In this document: positions 1 to 10,294 of the stretch, piece after piece
Layout: each line of letters begins with the position of its first letter
Numbering within the stretch: the stretch's first letter is position 1
Position numbers and translations under genes: made by a program
Source: Actinomycetota bacterium
GTDB lineage: Bacteria > Actinomycetota > Acidimicrobiia > Acidimicrobiales > CADCSY01
DNA: 45,166 nucleotides
Assembly: GCA_019347915.1 (NCBI GenBank)
Contig: JAHWKL010000005.1
Coordinates: 1 to 45,166, forward strand
Reading direction: 5' to 3'
The notes under the pieces: model-generated
The model's input: the letters and a program-made list of their open reading frames with translations, nothing else
The model's database searches: none
Told to the model about the DNA's origin: nothing

Positions 1-423
1 GGGCCCGAGCCCATACCCGCCAGCTGGATCGCGGCGGGCACGGGGTTCGCCGTCGGAATGATCTCGACCTCTTCTGGGCCGGCTCCGCCCTTCGCCGCCA
101 CGTGGGACTTCATGGAGGTCACCACGTCGGACACCACGACCACAACCACGACCACGACCACGACCACCTTGCCCCAGGGGATCGAGCTGAACGTCAAGCC
201 GTACAAGGTGAAGGGTGTCCACCACGTCGACCTGAGATGGAGCGGAGCGACGACGGAGACCGTCGACGTCTTCCGCGACGGCGTCGTCATCGCTGCAGCG
301 ACTCCGAACGACGGTGCCCACACCGACGTGACCGGCAACAAGGGCAAGGGGGAGTACCTCTATCAGGTGTGCGAGGCAGCCAGCTCGACGTGCTCCGCGG
401 AAGTGAGGGCCACATTCGGGTAG
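1..423 (+). CDS. 3' end of a secreted modular protein (fibronectin-III-like C-terminal domain)
   Basis: The frame is open from the first base, so the start lies upstream and only about 140 C-terminal residues are seen. The first ~36 residues (ending ATWDFMEVT) look like the last strand region of a concanavalin-A-like domain. A run of twelve threonines encoded by a repeated ACGACC unit (about 130-170) forms a linker. It is followed by an ~80-residue domain with the pattern VDLRWSGA ... VDVFRDGVVI ... YLYQVCEA ... CSAEVRATF. That pattern is typical of the fibronectin-III-like C-terminal domains of secreted serine proteases and other exported enzymes. Two cysteines (in QVCEA and STCSAE) could form a disulfide outside the cell. 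The catalytic part is outside the window, so the enzyme class is unknown. Confidence 0.7.
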   Translation, partial: GPEPIPASWIAAGTGFAVGMISTSSGPAPPFAATWDFMEVTTSDTTTTTTTTTTTTLPQGIELNVKPYKVKGVHHVDLRWSGATTETVDVFRDGVVIAAATPNDGAHTDVTGNKGKGEYLYQVCEAASSTCSAEVRATFG

Positions 424-496
424 GCGCGAGCAGCGCCTCCCGATGGACGATCTCAAGGCCGAGCCAACGGGTCCTCTCACCGGTTGGTTGGTTCGC

Positions 497-502
497 TAGC
501 TT
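497..502 (+). promoter_or_regulatory. Leaderless-type -10 box of the EamA gene
   Basis: TAGCTT (TANNNT) lies 8 bases before the ATG at 511. It favours that ATG over the in-frame TTG at 484. No clear -35 or Shine-Dalgarno sequence is seen. Confidence 0.45.
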
Positions 503-510
503 CGGCCGAG

Positions 511-1518
511 ATGGCGGTGGCGGGCGCATCCACGGCACCCGCCACTCCGTCCCCGGCGCTGGCCGCCCTGGCCCGACGCCCCGCCCTCTCGGCCGTCGCC
601 GGCGCGCTGTGCATCGGCACCTCGGGTGTGCTGGTGCGGCTGGCCGACGTGGCGCCGGCCACCGCTGCGGTGTTCCGCTTCGCCTACGCCGCCCCCGTCC
701 TGGGTGTGCTGGCGCTGCTCGAGCGCCGCCGGCGCTCGGGCACGGCCGGCGGTGCCCGAACGGGCGCGGCCAGGCCGGCAGCAGCAGCAGCAGCCCGCCG
801 GCACCGGTACCACCTCGTCGCCGGCGCCCTGTTCGCCCTCGACCTGGTCCTGTGGCACCACGCCATCGCCGCTGTGGGCGCCGGCCTGGCCACCGTGCTC
901 GGGAACCTGCAGGTGCTGGTGGTGGGTCTGGCGGCGTGGGCCTTCCTCTCCGAGCGCCCCGACCGCCGGCTGCTGGGCGCCACCCCGGTGGTGCTGGTCG
1001 GGGTGGTGCTCATCTCCGGTGCCGTCGGGCAGGGCGCCTACGGCGACGACCCCGCCCTGGGCGTGATCTTCGGCGCCGCCACCTCGGTGGTCTACGCCGG
1101 CTTCATCCTCGTCCACCGCCAAGCCACCCGCGACGGCCGCCTGGCCGGCACCCTGTTCGAGGTCACCGCCGTCGCCGCCGTCGTGGCCGCCGTGCTGGCC
1201 GCGGTGACCGGGGAGCTGGAGGTGTCGCCGTCCTGGCCCGCCCACGGGTGGTTGGCGCTGCTGGCCCTCACCGCCCAGGTGTCGGGGTGGTTGTTCATCT
1301 CCGTGTCGCTGCCCCGCCTGCCGGCGGCGGTCACGTCGATGCTCCTGCTCCTCCAGCCCGGGGCCGCCCTCATCCTGGCCGGAGTGGTGCTCGGCGAGGC
1401 ACCCTCGGCGGCCCAGCTGGTCGGCGCCGGCCTGGTCCTGGCCGGAGTGGTGCTGGGCACCGCCCGCCGAAGGGCGGCGCCGGCCACTCCCCCGCCCCCC
1501 GGATCGCTTCCCGCCTGA
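511..1518 (+). CDS. EamA/DMT-family transporter
   Basis: This is a 335-residue inner-membrane protein with about ten hydrophobic segments and the two-fold repeat layout of drug/metabolite transporters (EamA). Segments typical of the family include GALCIGTSGVLVRLADVAP, VFRFAYAAPVLGVLALLE, LVLWHHAIAAVGAGLATVLGN and, in the second half, SMLLLLQPGAALILAGVVLGE. The substrate cannot be read from sequence; relatives export amino acids, metabolites or drugs. An arginine-rich cytoplasmic loop (about residues 70-95) links transmembrane segments 2 and 3. The ATG at 511 is chosen because a TANNNT box lies 8 bases upstream; a TTG at 484 would add nine residues. It appears to be a single gene. The family is certain and the function open. 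Confidence 0.88.
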   Translation: MAVAGASTAPATPSPALAALARRPALSAVAGALCIGTSGVLVRLADVAPATAAVFRFAYAAPVLGVLALLERRRRSGTAGGARTGAARPAAAAAARRHRYHLVAGALFALDLVLWHHAIAAVGAGLATVLGNLQVLVVGLAAWAFLSERPDRRLLGATPVVLVGVVLISGAVGQGAYGDDPALGVIFGAATSVVYAGFILVHRQATRDGRLAGTLFEVTAVAAVVAAVLAAVTGELEVSPSWPAHGWLALLALTAQVSGWLFISVSLPRLPAAVTSMLLLLQPGAALILAGVVLGEAPSAAQLVGAGLVLAGVVLGTARRRAAPATPPPPGSLPA

Positions 1519-1622
1519 GGCAGCGCCGGTGTCTCTCCAGCCCTCCCCGCAGCTGCCGTTGGAAGCTTCGGCGCATCGACGCGGCGAGCCGTGCGTCGGC
1601 GCCGTGGCCGTGCGACGCTTTG

Positions 1623-2969
1623 GTGGTGCAAGGCACGAGGGTGCTGGCGGCGGCGGTGTTGGCGGCCGTGCTGCTGGTGTTCGGCGACCTGGCGGGGGCG
1701 GACCGCCACGCCCGACGTGGCCATGGCGTAGCACTCGCCGCCCCCCAACCACGGCAGCTCTCGGGCGTCGAGGATCGAGTGCGACCGCGGGCGCCCCACG
1801 AACCGATCCAGCTCCAATTGCCTCGACCAGAGGTGGTGTCAGGCGCTCCGGTGGCCGCCACGGCGAGGTCGGGAACCACCTCGCCGGTGGCGATCACGCC
1901 AGGCGACGGCGACGTCGAACCCGTCACCACGAAACGGCTCCGGCGCCTGACGCTGGCGGCGGTGGGCGACATCCTGGTGCACCGTCCGGTGATCGCCAGC
2001 GCCCAGGCCTACGCCGGGGGCGGAGGGTACGTCTTCGACCCCATGTTCGACGAGGTCCGGGAGGCGATCTCGGCCGCCGACCTGGCCATCTGCCATCAAG
2101 AGACACCCATCTCCGCCGACGACAGCGACCTCAGCCGGTCGGGCACCCTGAGTTTCAATGCCCCCCGCCAGATCGCCTCGGCCCTGCGCAACGCTGGCTT
2201 CCGGGCCTGCGACACGGCCTCGAATCACACCTGGGACCGGGGACTCGCAGGGGTGGAGCAGACCCTGGACGTGCTCGACCAGGCCGGCATCGGCCACAAG
2301 GGAAGCGCCCGCAACGCCGACGAAGCGGCGCATCCACCCATCTATGAGGTCAACGGCGTGAAGATCGGCCATCTCGCCTTCAGCTACACGATCTACAACG
2401 AGGCGGGACCCAACACCAAGGCGCCGCCGGAAGCACCGTGGCTGGCCTCCATGCTGTGGCCCCTTCAAGGCGCCCAGGGCATCCTCGCCCAGGCTCACTC
2501 CGTGAAGGAGCGGGGCGCCGAGTTCGTGGTCATCAGCATGCACTGGGGCAGCGAGTACGTGCACGAGCCGAGCGCCGAGCAGCGGCAGCTGGCGAGGGAC
2601 CTGCTGGCGTCCCCCGATGTCGACCTCATCCTCGGTCACCACGCCCACGTGGTGCAGCCCTGCGAGAAGATCGGCAACGAGTACGTGAGCTACGGGATGG
2701 GCAATTTCCTCTCGAACCAGTCGCCCACCCAGGAGCCGACCCTCAGGGTGGACACCCAGGACGGCTCCATCGTGACCTACACCATCGAAGAGGTGGCACC
2801 GGGTCGGCTGGAGACGACGCAGATGACCTACGTGCCCACCTGGGTGGTCATCCCCGGGCACAAGGTCGTCCAGGCGACACCCGACCGCCACGCCGACTCC
2901 TACAACCGCACGGTCACCAACATGAACCGGCTGGGCGCCGACGCCTGCGACGCCCAGCCCGCCTTCTGA
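1623..2969 (+). CDS. CapA-family metallophosphatase-like protein
   Basis: A CapA/PgsA-type protein of about 448 residues. The family is calcineurin-like and is linked to poly-gamma-glutamate or capsule handling. Family motifs are AAVGDILVHRPV (metal-binding GD), LAICHQETPI, SNHTWDRG (N-H), HWGSEYVHEPS and LGHHAHVVQP (GHH-H), followed by YGMGNFLSNQ. The first ~30 residues, starting at a GTG (1623 or 1626), form a hydrophobic segment (VLAAAVLAAVLLVFGDLAG), so the protein is probably exported or membrane-anchored. A ~75-residue low-complexity Pro/Arg stretch follows before the catalytic domain. The first in-frame ATG lies inside the domain, so the true start must be GTG or TTG. No capsule genes adjoin it. 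Family call is firm; start and substrate are uncertain. Confidence 0.85.
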   Translation: MVQGTRVLAAAVLAAVLLVFGDLAGADRHARRGHGVALAAPQPRQLSGVEDRVRPRAPHEPIQLQLPRPEVVSGAPVAATARSGTTSPVAITPGDGDVEPVTTKRLRRLTLAAVGDILVHRPVIASAQAYAGGGGYVFDPMFDEVREAISAADLAICHQETPISADDSDLSRSGTLSFNAPRQIASALRNAGFRACDTASNHTWDRGLAGVEQTLDVLDQAGIGHKGSARNADEAAHPPIYEVNGVKIGHLAFSYTIYNEAGPNTKAPPEAPWLASMLWPLQGAQGILAQAHSVKERGAEFVVISMHWGSEYVHEPSAEQRQLARDLLASPDVDLILGHHAHVVQPCEKIGNEYVSYGMGNFLSNQSPTQEPTLRVDTQDGSIVTYTIEEVAPGRLETTQMTYVPTWVVIPGHKVVQATPDRHADSYNRTVTNMNRLGADACDAQPAF

Positions 2970-3008
2970 GGGCAGCGAAACCAACGCCGTGCGACAGCAG
3001 TCTTGGCG

Positions 3009-3022
3009 CCAGGCCAGCCTGG
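3009..3022. terminator. Short inverted repeat between convergent genes
   Basis: CCAGGC-CA-GCCTGG lies between two converging genes. The arms are six bases with a two-base centre, and there is no T tract. It is a weak candidate for a bidirectional terminator. Confidence 0.2.
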
Positions 3023-3033
3023 TAACCAGCGGC

Positions 3034-4107
3034 TCAGCGCCCGAGCATTCGCCCGAGCGCGAGGGCATCACGACGTTGCCGTTCCGTATCGAATCGCAGG
3101 TCGACCGAGCGGTCGTCACCGTCCTGCCCCAGGCCGGCGGGTAGGAACGGTGCCGGTGCCGGCTCGGGTTCCCCGAAGACGTCGGCCAGCCAGTGCGTGC
3201 GCTCGCTGAACCAGTAGCGGAGCATGGTGACGTCACCTTCGTCCAGGTCGGTGATGCAGCCTTCCGCCGTGATGAACCCGGCCCAGGAGAGGTGTACGCC
3301 GTCGTAGCGCTCAGCGACCGAGCGCCAGTCGGGAACGAGATGACGTCGCATGGTCGTGCGAGTGGCTCGCTGGTTCGGTACGGCGGTCAGCGCCGAGAGC
3401 TCCGATCGCCGTTGGTTGCGTCCGGGAAGCTCCCATGACTCCTGATGCGACGCGGCTTGGCGTGGGTGCTCCATCACCAGTCGTGCCCAGTCAGAGGGCC
3501 GATGCACTTCCAGCACCCGCGCTTCTGGAAGCACGGGAAGGCGCCAACGACTGATGGGGCTGCCCTCGAGTTCCCAGGCATCGACCAGTTGGCCATGGGC
3601 CACGTCCGGCGGATCGGTCACCGTCCACAACCCCGCCCAGGAGAACTGGCCTGCGCCATACACCTGCTCGTAGTCCCGGAAGAGCGGCGCCAGCCGATCG
3701 ACCCGAAGGTCCTCCGTCGTCCACCACTGCTGGCCCTGGCGGGCCATCGGCTCGTGGAGCGCGGTGGCGAAGCGGTCGTTGAGGGCCTCGGCGATGGGAG
3801 CACGCCCGTGGGCATGGCGGTACCCGGCTGCTGCGGTCTCTGCGGCGTGTGAGACCCAAGGACCGACATCGAGCATGCCCACCAGCACCGCGAGCTCGAC
3901 CAGCTCACCCAAGGACATGCGCTCAACAGCCTCGACCGCTGGAGCCACCGAGCCCGGAGCGCTGTCGAGGACCAAGCGCCGCCCCTCCGGATGCAGGGCA
4001 CGCGTCTCGAGCCTCGCCAGGAGGGTCACGCCGACAGGAGATGCCAAGAGTGCATCGACGAAGCCGTCGGTCACCGCCACGACAGAACCGTAGAGACGGG
4101 CATGCAC
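3034..4107 (-). CDS. Hypothetical protein with two SWAG motifs
   Basis: A protein of about 357 residues that I do not recognise. It has no signal peptide or membrane segment. The N-terminal ~150 residues are helical, with [19 protein letters not shown] and [20 protein letters not shown]. The C-terminal part is tryptophan-rich and contains two similar blocks: [14 protein letters not shown] and [16 protein letters not shown]. The second is followed by [10 protein letters not shown]-like sequence and the motif [10 protein letters not shown]. The repeated SWAG(L/F) blocks suggest an internal duplication of a small alpha/beta domain. The GTG at 4107 was chosen because the sequence upstream to 4221 is low in quality as protein. 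GTG at 4221 is the alternative. It is divergent from the flavoprotein gene that follows. It is a real gene on coding character; the function is unknown. Confidence 0.6.
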   Translation of the reverse strand: MHARLYGSVVAVTDGFVDALLASPVGVTLLARLETRALHPEGRRLVLDSAPGSVAPAVEAVERMSLGELVELAVLVGMLDVGPWVSHAAETAAAGYRHAHGRAPIAEALNDRFATALHEPMARQGQQWWTTEDLRVDRLAPLFRDYEQVYGAGQFSWAGLWTVTDPPDVAHGQLVDAWELEGSPISRWRLPVLPEARVLEVHRPSDWARLVMEHPRQAASHQESWELPGRNQRRSELSALTAVPNQRATRTTMRRHLVPDWRSVAERYDGVHLSWAGFITAEGCITDLDEGDVTMLRYWFSERTHWLADVFGEPEPAPAPFLPAGLGQDGDDRSVDLRFDTERQRRDALALGRMLGR

Positions 4108-4231
4108 ACGTGCATCACCATTTGCCGGCGAACGGCACACGCCTTCACGCCGGCGCCCCGCCTCGTGCTTTCCCCAGCCCGCGGGTAGGTTCGCCGCTGG
4201 AGGCAGGGCGTTCCCGACCACCCCTCACCAC

Positions 4232-5647
4232 GTGGCCACTTCCGAAAGCTTCGACCTCATCGTCATCGGCAGCGGGCCCGGCGGCCAGAAGGCCGCCATC
4301 GCCGCCGCCAAGCTGGGCCGGCGCGCCGCGGTGGTGGAGCGCTCGCCCACCGTCGGGGGCGTGTGCCTGCACACCGGCACCATCCCGTCGAAGACCATGC
4401 GTGAGGCGGTGGTGCACCTGACCGGGCTCATGCAGCGGGAGATGTACGGGCAGAGCTACCGGGTCAAGGAGGAGATCACCGTCCAGGACCTCATCGCCCG
4501 CACCACCCACGTCGTCGAGCGGGAGGCCCACGTCGTGCGCGACCAGCTCGTGCGCAACCGGGTGGCGGTGCTGAACGGGACCGGCCGCTTCGTCGACCCC
4601 CACACCGTGGCCGTCCGTCGCCGAGAGGGCGACGAGCGGCTGCTGCGTGCTGAGCGCATCGTCATCGCCACCGGCACCCGCCCTGCCCGCCCGGCCTCGG
4701 TGGAGTTCGACGGCCGCACCGTCATCGACTCCGACAGCGTCATCAACCTCGAGCAGATCCCCTCCTCGCTGGTGGTCGTCGGCGCCGGCGTGGTGGGCAT
4801 GGAGTACGCCTCGATGTTCGCCGCCCTGGGCACCAAGGTGACCGTGGTCGAGCGGCGCGACCGCATGCTGGAGTTCTGCGACGCCGAGATCGTCGACGCC
4901 CTCCGCTTCTCCCTCCGCGATGTGGGGACGGTGTTCCGCTTCCGCGAGCACGTCACCTCGGTCGAGCGCCGCGGGGGGCAGGCCATCGCCACGCTGGCCA
5001 GCGGCAAGCGCATCCTCGCCGACGTCGTGCTCTACTCGGCCGGCCGCCAGGGCGTCACCGACGCCCTCGATCTTCCCGCCGCCGGGCTGGCCGCCGACGA
5101 GCGGGGGCGCATCGCCGTGAACGATCACTTCCAGACCGAGGTCGCCCACATCTACGCCGTGGGCGACGTGGTCGGGTTCCCCGCCCTGGCCTCCACCTCC
5201 ATGGAGCAGGGCCGCCTGGCCGTGCTCCACGCCTTCGGCCAGCCCGCTCCGCCGCTGAGTGACCTGGTCCCCATCGGCATCTACACCATCCCCGAGATCA
5301 GCTACGTGGGACGCACCGAGGACGAGCTCACGGCCGCCGCCGTGCCCTACGAGGTGGGCGTGGCCCGCTACCGCGAGCTGGCCTCGGGGCAGATCATCGG
5401 CGACTCGCACGGGCTGTTGAAGCTCCTCGTCTCCCCGGACGACCACACGCTCCTCGGCGTCCACATCCTCGGCGCCGGCGCCACCGAGCTGGTGCACATC
5501 GGCCAGGCGCTCATGGCCAACGGCGGTGGCGTCGACTACCTGGTGAACGCCGTGTTCAACTACCCCACGCTGGCCGAGGCCTACAAGGTCGCCGGCCTCG
5601 ACGCCGCCAACAAGATCCGGGCCCTCGCCTCGGTCACCGAGGCCTGA
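4232..5647 (+). CDS. sthA: Si-specific NAD(P)+ transhydrogenase (SthA-type flavoprotein)
   Basis: A 471-residue member of the dihydrolipoamide dehydrogenase family. The FAD site is GSGPGG at residues 13-18, the NAD(P) site is [13 protein letters not shown] near residue 185, and the second FAD motif is [16 protein letters not shown]. In lipoamide dehydrogenase the active site is a redox CxxxxC pair. Here only Cys45 is present ([14 protein letters not shown]) and Thr50 replaces the second Cys, the pattern known for soluble transhydrogenase SthA. SthA moves hydride between NADPH and NADH in the cytosol. The start is GTG; a TAGGTT box at 4186-4191 could give a ~34-base leader. It ends in a convergent junction with treZ that holds a long hairpin. 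The alternative is a related mercuric reductase or lipoamide dehydrogenase, but the missing Cys argues against both. Confidence 0.82.
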   Translation: MATSESFDLIVIGSGPGGQKAAIAAAKLGRRAAVVERSPTVGGVCLHTGTIPSKTMREAVVHLTGLMQREMYGQSYRVKEEITVQDLIARTTHVVEREAHVVRDQLVRNRVAVLNGTGRFVDPHTVAVRRREGDERLLRAERIVIATGTRPARPASVEFDGRTVIDSDSVINLEQIPSSLVVVGAGVVGMEYASMFAALGTKVTVVERRDRMLEFCDAEIVDALRFSLRDVGTVFRFREHVTSVERRGGQAIATLASGKRILADVVLYSAGRQGVTDALDLPAAGLAADERGRIAVNDHFQTEVAHIYAVGDVVGFPALASTSMEQGRLAVLHAFGQPAPPLSDLVPIGIYTIPEISYVGRTEDELTAAAVPYEVGVARYRELASGQIIGDSHGLLKLLVSPDDHTLLGVHILGAGATELVHIGQALMANGGGVDYLVNAVFNYPTLAEAYKVAGLDAANKIRALASVTEA

Positions 5648-5677
5648 GCGCCGCCCCCGCCATCGCCCCCAGCCTCG

Positions 5678-5744
5678 GTTCTGGCAGCGAGAACGGCGCG
5701 AATTCCGACCTGTCGCGAATTCCGACCACTGCTGCTGCCAGAAC
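5678..5744. repeat. Convergent-junction hairpin, GTTCTGG/CCAGAAC family (copy 1)
   Basis: GTTCTGGCAGC (5678-5688) pairs perfectly with GCTGCCAGAAC (5734-5744); the loop is 45 bases. The loop contains a 14-base direct repeat, CGCGAATTCCGACC, at 5697-5710 and 5714-5727. The 3' arm ends two bases before the treZ stop codon. It is probably a bidirectional terminator or a member of a small interspersed repeat family, as copies 2 and 3 lie at two other convergent junctions. Confidence 0.75.
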
Positions 5745-5746
5745 GG

Positions 5747-7495
5747 CTACTGGGCCACCGAGGCGGGCCCGGTGATGACCACCGTGTCGGGCGGCAGGGT
5801 GGCGAAGCGGTCGTCGACCGAGACGGCATCGTCCGACGCCAGCAGCAGGACGGTGCCGGCGCCCTTCCCGAGGTCGAGCTTCTGGTCGGTGTCCCCCAGA
5901 TTGGCCGCCACCCGCAGCTCTCCGCGCTCGACGACCAACCACCGGGCCTGCTCGTCGTAGCGCACCCGCACCCCGTCCCGACGCCCGTCGCTGAACCCCG
6001 GCGTGCGCCGGCGCAGGGCGATGAGCGAGCGGTACCACTCGAGGACCTCGGCGTGCGGGGATCGCTCCAGCTCGTTCCAATCGAGTCTCGACCGCTCGAA
6101 GGTGGAGCGCTCCTGGGGGTCGGGCACCTCCTCGGCCGACCACCCGAAGGCGGCGAACTCCGAGCGCCGGCCCTGGCGGACGAGACGGCCCAGCTCGCGG
6201 TCCTCGTGGCTGGTGAAGTACTGGAAGGGAGTGGCGCTGGCCCACTCCTCCCCCTGGAAGACCATGGGGACGAAGGGCGCCGTCAGGTACAGCGCCGCTC
6301 CCACCTTCAACCTCCCCGTGGACAGGCTGGCTCCGATGCGGTCGCCCAGGGCCCGGTTGCCCACCTGGTCGTGGTTCTGCAGGTAGCCGAGGAAGGCCCA
6401 CCCGGGGAGCCCGGTCGGGGGGCGGCCGTGGGTGCGGCCCCGGGACGGCGCCCACCGCCCGGCATAGACCCACACGTCGGCCAGGGCGGTGGCCAGGTTG
6501 GCCAGGGCGCCGAAGTCGGCGTAGTAGCCCTCGTGCTCGCCGGTGAGGACGGTGTGCAGGGCGTGGTGGAAGTCGTCGCTCCACTGCGCGTCCATCCCGT
6601 AGCCGCCGACCGCCGGCGGGCGCACCACCCGGGGATCGTTGAGGTCCGATTCGGCGATGAGCCACAGCGGGCGGTTCTCGGTGGCGGCCAGGCCGGCCAC
6701 CTCGGTGGCGAGCTGCTCGAGGATGTGGACGGCCGAGGTGTCGACGATGGCGTGGACGGCGTCGATCCGTAGGGCGTCGACGTGGTAGTCGCGCAGCCAT
6801 CCCAGGGCGTTGTCGATCACGAACCGGCGAACCTCGTCGCTGCCCCGCTGGTCGAAGTTGACCGCCTGGCCCCACGGCGTGGAGTAGAAGGAGGTGAAGT
6901 AGGGGCCGAACCGCTCCAGGTAGTTCCCCTCGGGACCGAGGTGGTTGTAGACCACGTCGAGGACCACGCCGAGGCCCCGGGCGTGGCAGGCGTCGACCAG
7001 TCGCTTGAGCCCGTCAGGGCCGCCGTAGTCGCGGTGCGGGGCGTACAGGTCGACGCCGTCGTACCCCCAGTTGCGGCTGCCGGAGAACTCGGCCACCGGG
7101 AGGACCTCCACGGCGGTGACGCCCAGGTCGACCAGGTGGTCGAGGCGGTCGATGACGCCGTCGAAGGTCCCTTCCGGGGTGAAGGTGCCGACATGGAGCT
7201 CGTAGAGCAGGGCCGAGGGCAGGTGAAAACCACGCCAGCCCTGGTCGCCCCAGGCGAAGGCGTCGTGGTCGACGACCCGCGAGGGGCCGTGCACTCCCGA
7301 GGGCTGGAACGGCGAGCGGGGATCGGGCAGCGGCTCGGAGCCGTCGAGGCGGAAGGCGTAGTCGGTGCCGGGGCCGGCCTCGGGCACGTCGATCTCCCAC
7401 CAGCCCTGATCGGTCTCGCGCATCGGCACCGGTCGGTCGCCGCAGTCCAGCTCCACGCTGTCCGCACGGGGCGCCCACACCCGGAACGTGGTCAT
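5747..7495 (-). CDS. treZ: Malto-oligosyltrehalose trehalohydrolase (TreZ)
   Basis: TreZ cuts the terminal trehalose from maltooligosyltrehalose, the last step of the TreX-TreY-TreZ route. The protein has about 582 residues. An N-terminal beta-sandwich starts MTTFRVWAPRADSVEL, and the GH13 barrel follows. Visible GH13 motifs are AVEVLPVAEFSGSRNWGYDG, VVLDVVYNHLGPEGNYL, HVDALRIDAVHAI (nucleophile Asp), LIAESDLNDPR (acid/base Glu) and YLQNHDQVGNRA (His-Asp). The ATG at 7495 places the start at the domain edge; ATG 7504 and TTG 7552 are upstream alternatives. It is the last gene of the glgX-treY-treZ operon, 75 bases after treY. The order and the full-length motifs make the call firm. Confidence 0.95.
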   Translation of the reverse strand: MTTFRVWAPRADSVELDCGDRPVPMRETDQGWWEIDVPEAGPGTDYAFRLDGSEPLPDPRSPFQPSGVHGPSRVVDHDAFAWGDQGWRGFHLPSALLYELHVGTFTPEGTFDGVIDRLDHLVDLGVTAVEVLPVAEFSGSRNWGYDGVDLYAPHRDYGGPDGLKRLVDACHARGLGVVLDVVYNHLGPEGNYLERFGPYFTSFYSTPWGQAVNFDQRGSDEVRRFVIDNALGWLRDYHVDALRIDAVHAIVDTSAVHILEQLATEVAGLAATENRPLWLIAESDLNDPRVVRPPAVGGYGMDAQWSDDFHHALHTVLTGEHEGYYADFGALANLATALADVWVYAGRWAPSRGRTHGRPPTGLPGWAFLGYLQNHDQVGNRALGDRIGASLSTGRLKVGAALYLTAPFVPMVFQGEEWASATPFQYFTSHEDRELGRLVRQGRRSEFAAFGWSAEEVPDPQERSTFERSRLDWNELERSPHAEVLEWYRSLIALRRRTPGFSDGRRDGVRVRYDEQARWLVVERGELRVAANLGDTDQKLDLGKGAGTVLLLASDDAVSVDDRFATLPPDTVVITGPASVAQ

Positions 7496-7570
7496 GGCTG
7501 CCATCTTTGTCGATCGGGCCACCACCACGGTCGTGGCGGCGACGAGGGACAATGGTGAGTCAACGAAGCC

Positions 7571-10294
7571 CTACCTCCCCAGGCGCAGCAGAGCGACGGG
7601 GAAGGTGCCCAGCAGCGAGGCCAGCGACACCGCGCCGCCCTCGACGGCTGCTCCGGTGAGCTCGTCGCGCCAGGCGCCGGCGGGAAGCTCCACGGTGGTG
7701 TCGCCCCATCCGCCCCGCCGGGCCAAGCCGAGCACCAGGCGGGGCACCACGGTGACGACGCCCTCGCCCCGGGCGAAGGCCACGGCGTGGTCGGCGGCCT
7801 GGCCCTGGGCGACCAGCGGTCGGTAGGCGCCGGCCGCACCTGCCCCGAAGGCCTCGGGCACCTGGCGGCGCAGGTGCAGGGCGGCGCGGGTGACGTGGAG
7901 CTTGGGCAGGCCCTCGTCGCTCCGCCGGCACACCTCGGCCACGTCCATGCCCGCCACCTGTGCCAGCAAGTCGGACCGGAGGGCGAAGTCGACCGGGCGG
8001 CGGTTGTCGGGATCGACGAGGCTGAGGTCCCACAGCTCGGTGCCCTGGTACAGGTCGGGCACGCCCGGCGCCGTGCACTTCACCAGCTGGGCAGCCAGGC
8101 TGTTCACCCGGCCGGGCTCGACCAGCGGGGCCACGAACTCCTCCAGGTCGGCCAGGAAGTCGTCGTCGGCCAGGGCCGCCTCCACGAAGCGCCGCACTGC
8201 CTCGTCGTACTCGGGATCGGGGTCGATCCAGCTGGTGTGGACCTTGGCCTCCCGGGTGGCCTTCTCGACGTAGGCCAGCGCCCGCTCGACCGGCAGCGGC
8301 CAGGCCCCGACCAGCGTCTGGTAGAGCAGCCACTCGACGTTGCGGTCGGGAAGATCGGCTCCGCCGGGGGTCGACGTGCGGTGGCGCCGGTTGCGGTCCG
8401 CCCACCGCAGCACCGCCCGCCCGTAGTCGCCAGGGATCTCCGAGAGCAGCGAGATGCGGGCCCTGACGTCCTCACTGCGCTTGGTGTCGTGGGTCGAGGA
8501 CGCCAGCATGGCGCGGGGCCAGGCGCGGTGGGTGGCGGCCATGGCGTCGTGGAAGGCGACGGGGTCGGTGCCGAACACGCTGGGATCACCGCCCACCTCG
8601 TTCAGCGACACCAGCCGGTTGTAGGTGTAGAAGGCGGTGTCCTCCACCGCCTTGGCCATGACCGGCCCGCTGACCTGCTGGAACCGCAGGGACAGCTCCG
8701 TGCCCTCTCGCCCTCCCAGCCGCCCCCGCAGCACCGCTCCCAGCAGGTCGAACAGCTCGGGGTCCAGATCGGGTCGCCGCGCCGCGGCCTCGGCCAGGGC
8801 ACCGGCGAGGCGAGCCTCGTCGGCCTCGCTGACCTTGCCCTCGGCATCCACGTAGGTCCGGTACACCGGGAAGCAGGCGAGGACCTCCTGCAGGGCCTCC
8901 TGGAGCTCGTGCCGGGTGAAGTCCCGGTACCGGCGGGACGCCTCGCACACCGACACGAACCGGTGGGTGAGGCGGCTGACGTCGGCGGCCAGCACGTCCC
9001 GCATGACCAGGTGCTTCTTCTCGTGGGCCACCTCGTCCCAGTCAGTGGTCTCGCCGGTGAACTCGGCGTAGGCGCCCGTGAGGGGCGCTTCACCGGCCGG
9101 GTCCACGAACAGCCCTCCCACCCGGTTGGCGAAGTCGTAGCCGGTGGTGCCGTCGACCGGCCACGCCGAAGGCAGGTCCTCACCGTGCTCCAGGATCTTC
9201 TCGACCACCACCCAGGCCGCCGGCGCCGCCGTGCGCAGGCGGCGGAAGTAGGCCTCGGGATCGCGCAGACCGTCGGGATGGTCGATCCGCAGCCCGTCGA
9301 GCACGCCCTCGGCCAGCCACTGCAGCACCAGGGCGTGGGTGTCGTCGAAGACCTGGGCGTCCTCCATGCGCAGGGCCGCCAGCGTGGTGATGTCGAAGAA
9401 GCGCCGGTAGTCGAGCTCACGGCCCGCCGTGCGCCAGTAGGCCAGGCGGAAGTTCTGGCGATCGAGCAGGGCGTCGAGCAGGTCGACGTCGCCATTGATC
9501 CGCTCCACGGCGGCGTCGACGGCGGCGACCACCGAGGGCTCCTCCTCGCACAGGCGGGCCAGCTGGCGCTTGAGGACCTCCTTGTCCCGGTGGCGGTGGC
9601 GCACGTTGACGGCGTCGACGGCCGTGGCCGGCGGGAGCGAGGCGAAGGCGGCGGCGAGGAACTCGACGTCGTCGGCGAAGGCCTGGCCGGCCGAGCGCAG
9701 GGCGGCGCCGGCCAGGGCGAGGGGCAGATCGAACGAGCGGGGGGCGACGGGGAAGCGATGCTCGAAGTAGCTCACCAGGAAGGCCCCGCGCTGGCGCTCG
9801 AGCATCAGCTCCCCCGCCTCCAGGGCCCGCCCGTAGTGGTCGCCCAGCACCGGCATCAGCACGGTGTTGCGCAGCTTCGACTCCGGGCCCTCCCAGTCGA
9901 CGTCGAAGTAGGCCGCCCAGCGGCTGGAGGGCCCGTTCTCGAGCACGTCCTGCCACCAGGCGTTGTCGGCGGTGATGGCCATGTGATTGGGGACGATGTC
10001 GAGGACCTGGCCCAGGCGGGCAGCACCGAGGGCCTGGGTCAACCGGGCGAAGGCGGGCGCCCCGCCGAGCTCGTCGTTGACCCGCGAGTGGTCGACCACG
10101 TCGTAGCCGTGGGTGCTGCCTGCTGCCGCCTGCAGCGCCGGCGAGCTGTAGAGGTGGGAGACACCGAGGGCAGCCAGGTACGGCGCCACCTCGGCGGCGT
10201 CGTCGAAACCGAACTCCGGCCGGAGCTGCAGCCGGTAGGTGGCGAGCGGCGCCCGCCGGTGATCGCCCTCGTGGCCCGCGGTTGCCGCGGTCAC
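7571..10294 (-). CDS. treY: Maltooligosyl trehalose synthase (TreY)
   Basis: TreY is an intramolecular transglucosylase. It turns the reducing end of a maltodextrin into an alpha,alpha-1,1 (trehalose) end. The protein is 907 residues, longer than the ~720-800 usual for the family. It begins [21 protein letters not shown] and [16 protein letters not shown], the family's N-terminal signature. It also shows [27 protein letters not shown] (nucleophile Asp), [16 protein letters not shown] (acid/base Glu), [16 protein letters not shown] and a C-terminal [19 protein letters not shown] segment. The GTG start overlaps the glgX stop by four bases (GTGA), implying translational coupling. The product feeds TreZ. 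Confidence 0.95.
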   Translation of the reverse strand: MTAATAGHEGDHRRAPLATYRLQLRPEFGFDDAAEVAPYLAALGVSHLYSSPALQAAAGSTHGYDVVDHSRVNDELGGAPAFARLTQALGAARLGQVLDIVPNHMAITADNAWWQDVLENGPSSRWAAYFDVDWEGPESKLRNTVLMPVLGDHYGRALEAGELMLERQRGAFLVSYFEHRFPVAPRSFDLPLALAGAALRSAGQAFADDVEFLAAAFASLPPATAVDAVNVRHRHRDKEVLKRQLARLCEEEPSVVAAVDAAVERINGDVDLLDALLDRQNFRLAYWRTAGRELDYRRFFDITTLAALRMEDAQVFDDTHALVLQWLAEGVLDGLRIDHPDGLRDPEAYFRRLRTAAPAAWVVVEKILEHGEDLPSAWPVDGTTGYDFANRVGGLFVDPAGEAPLTGAYAEFTGETTDWDEVAHEKKHLVMRDVLAADVSRLTHRFVSVCEASRRYRDFTRHELQEALQEVLACFPVYRTYVDAEGKVSEADEARLAGALAEAAARRPDLDPELFDLLGAVLRGRLGGREGTELSLRFQQVSGPVMAKAVEDTAFYTYNRLVSLNEVGGDPSVFGTDPVAFHDAMAATHRAWPRAMLASSTHDTKRSEDVRARISLLSEIPGDYGRAVLRWADRNRRHRTSTPGGADLPDRNVEWLLYQTLVGAWPLPVERALAYVEKATREAKVHTSWIDPDPEYDEAVRRFVEAALADDDFLADLEEFVAPLVEPGRVNSLAAQLVKCTAPGVPDLYQGTELWDLSLVDPDNRRPVDFALRSDLLAQVAGMDVAEVCRRSDEGLPKLHVTRAALHLRRQVPEAFGAGAAGAYRPLVAQGQAADHAVAFARGEGVVTVVPRLVLGLARRGGWGDTTVELPAGAWRDELTGAAVEGGAVSLASLLGTFPVALLRLGR

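Noticed and set aside
130-170. ACGACC tandem repeat as a CRISPR-like or mobile repeat
   Set aside because: It is a six-base tract that encodes a threonine linker; there are no spacers and no array.
102-1622. Long open frame that extends the CapA-like protein upstream by about 500 residues
   Set aside because: The translation is arginine/proline-rich and overlaps the EamA gene in another frame; it is a GC-driven open frame, and CapA homology starts only after 1940.
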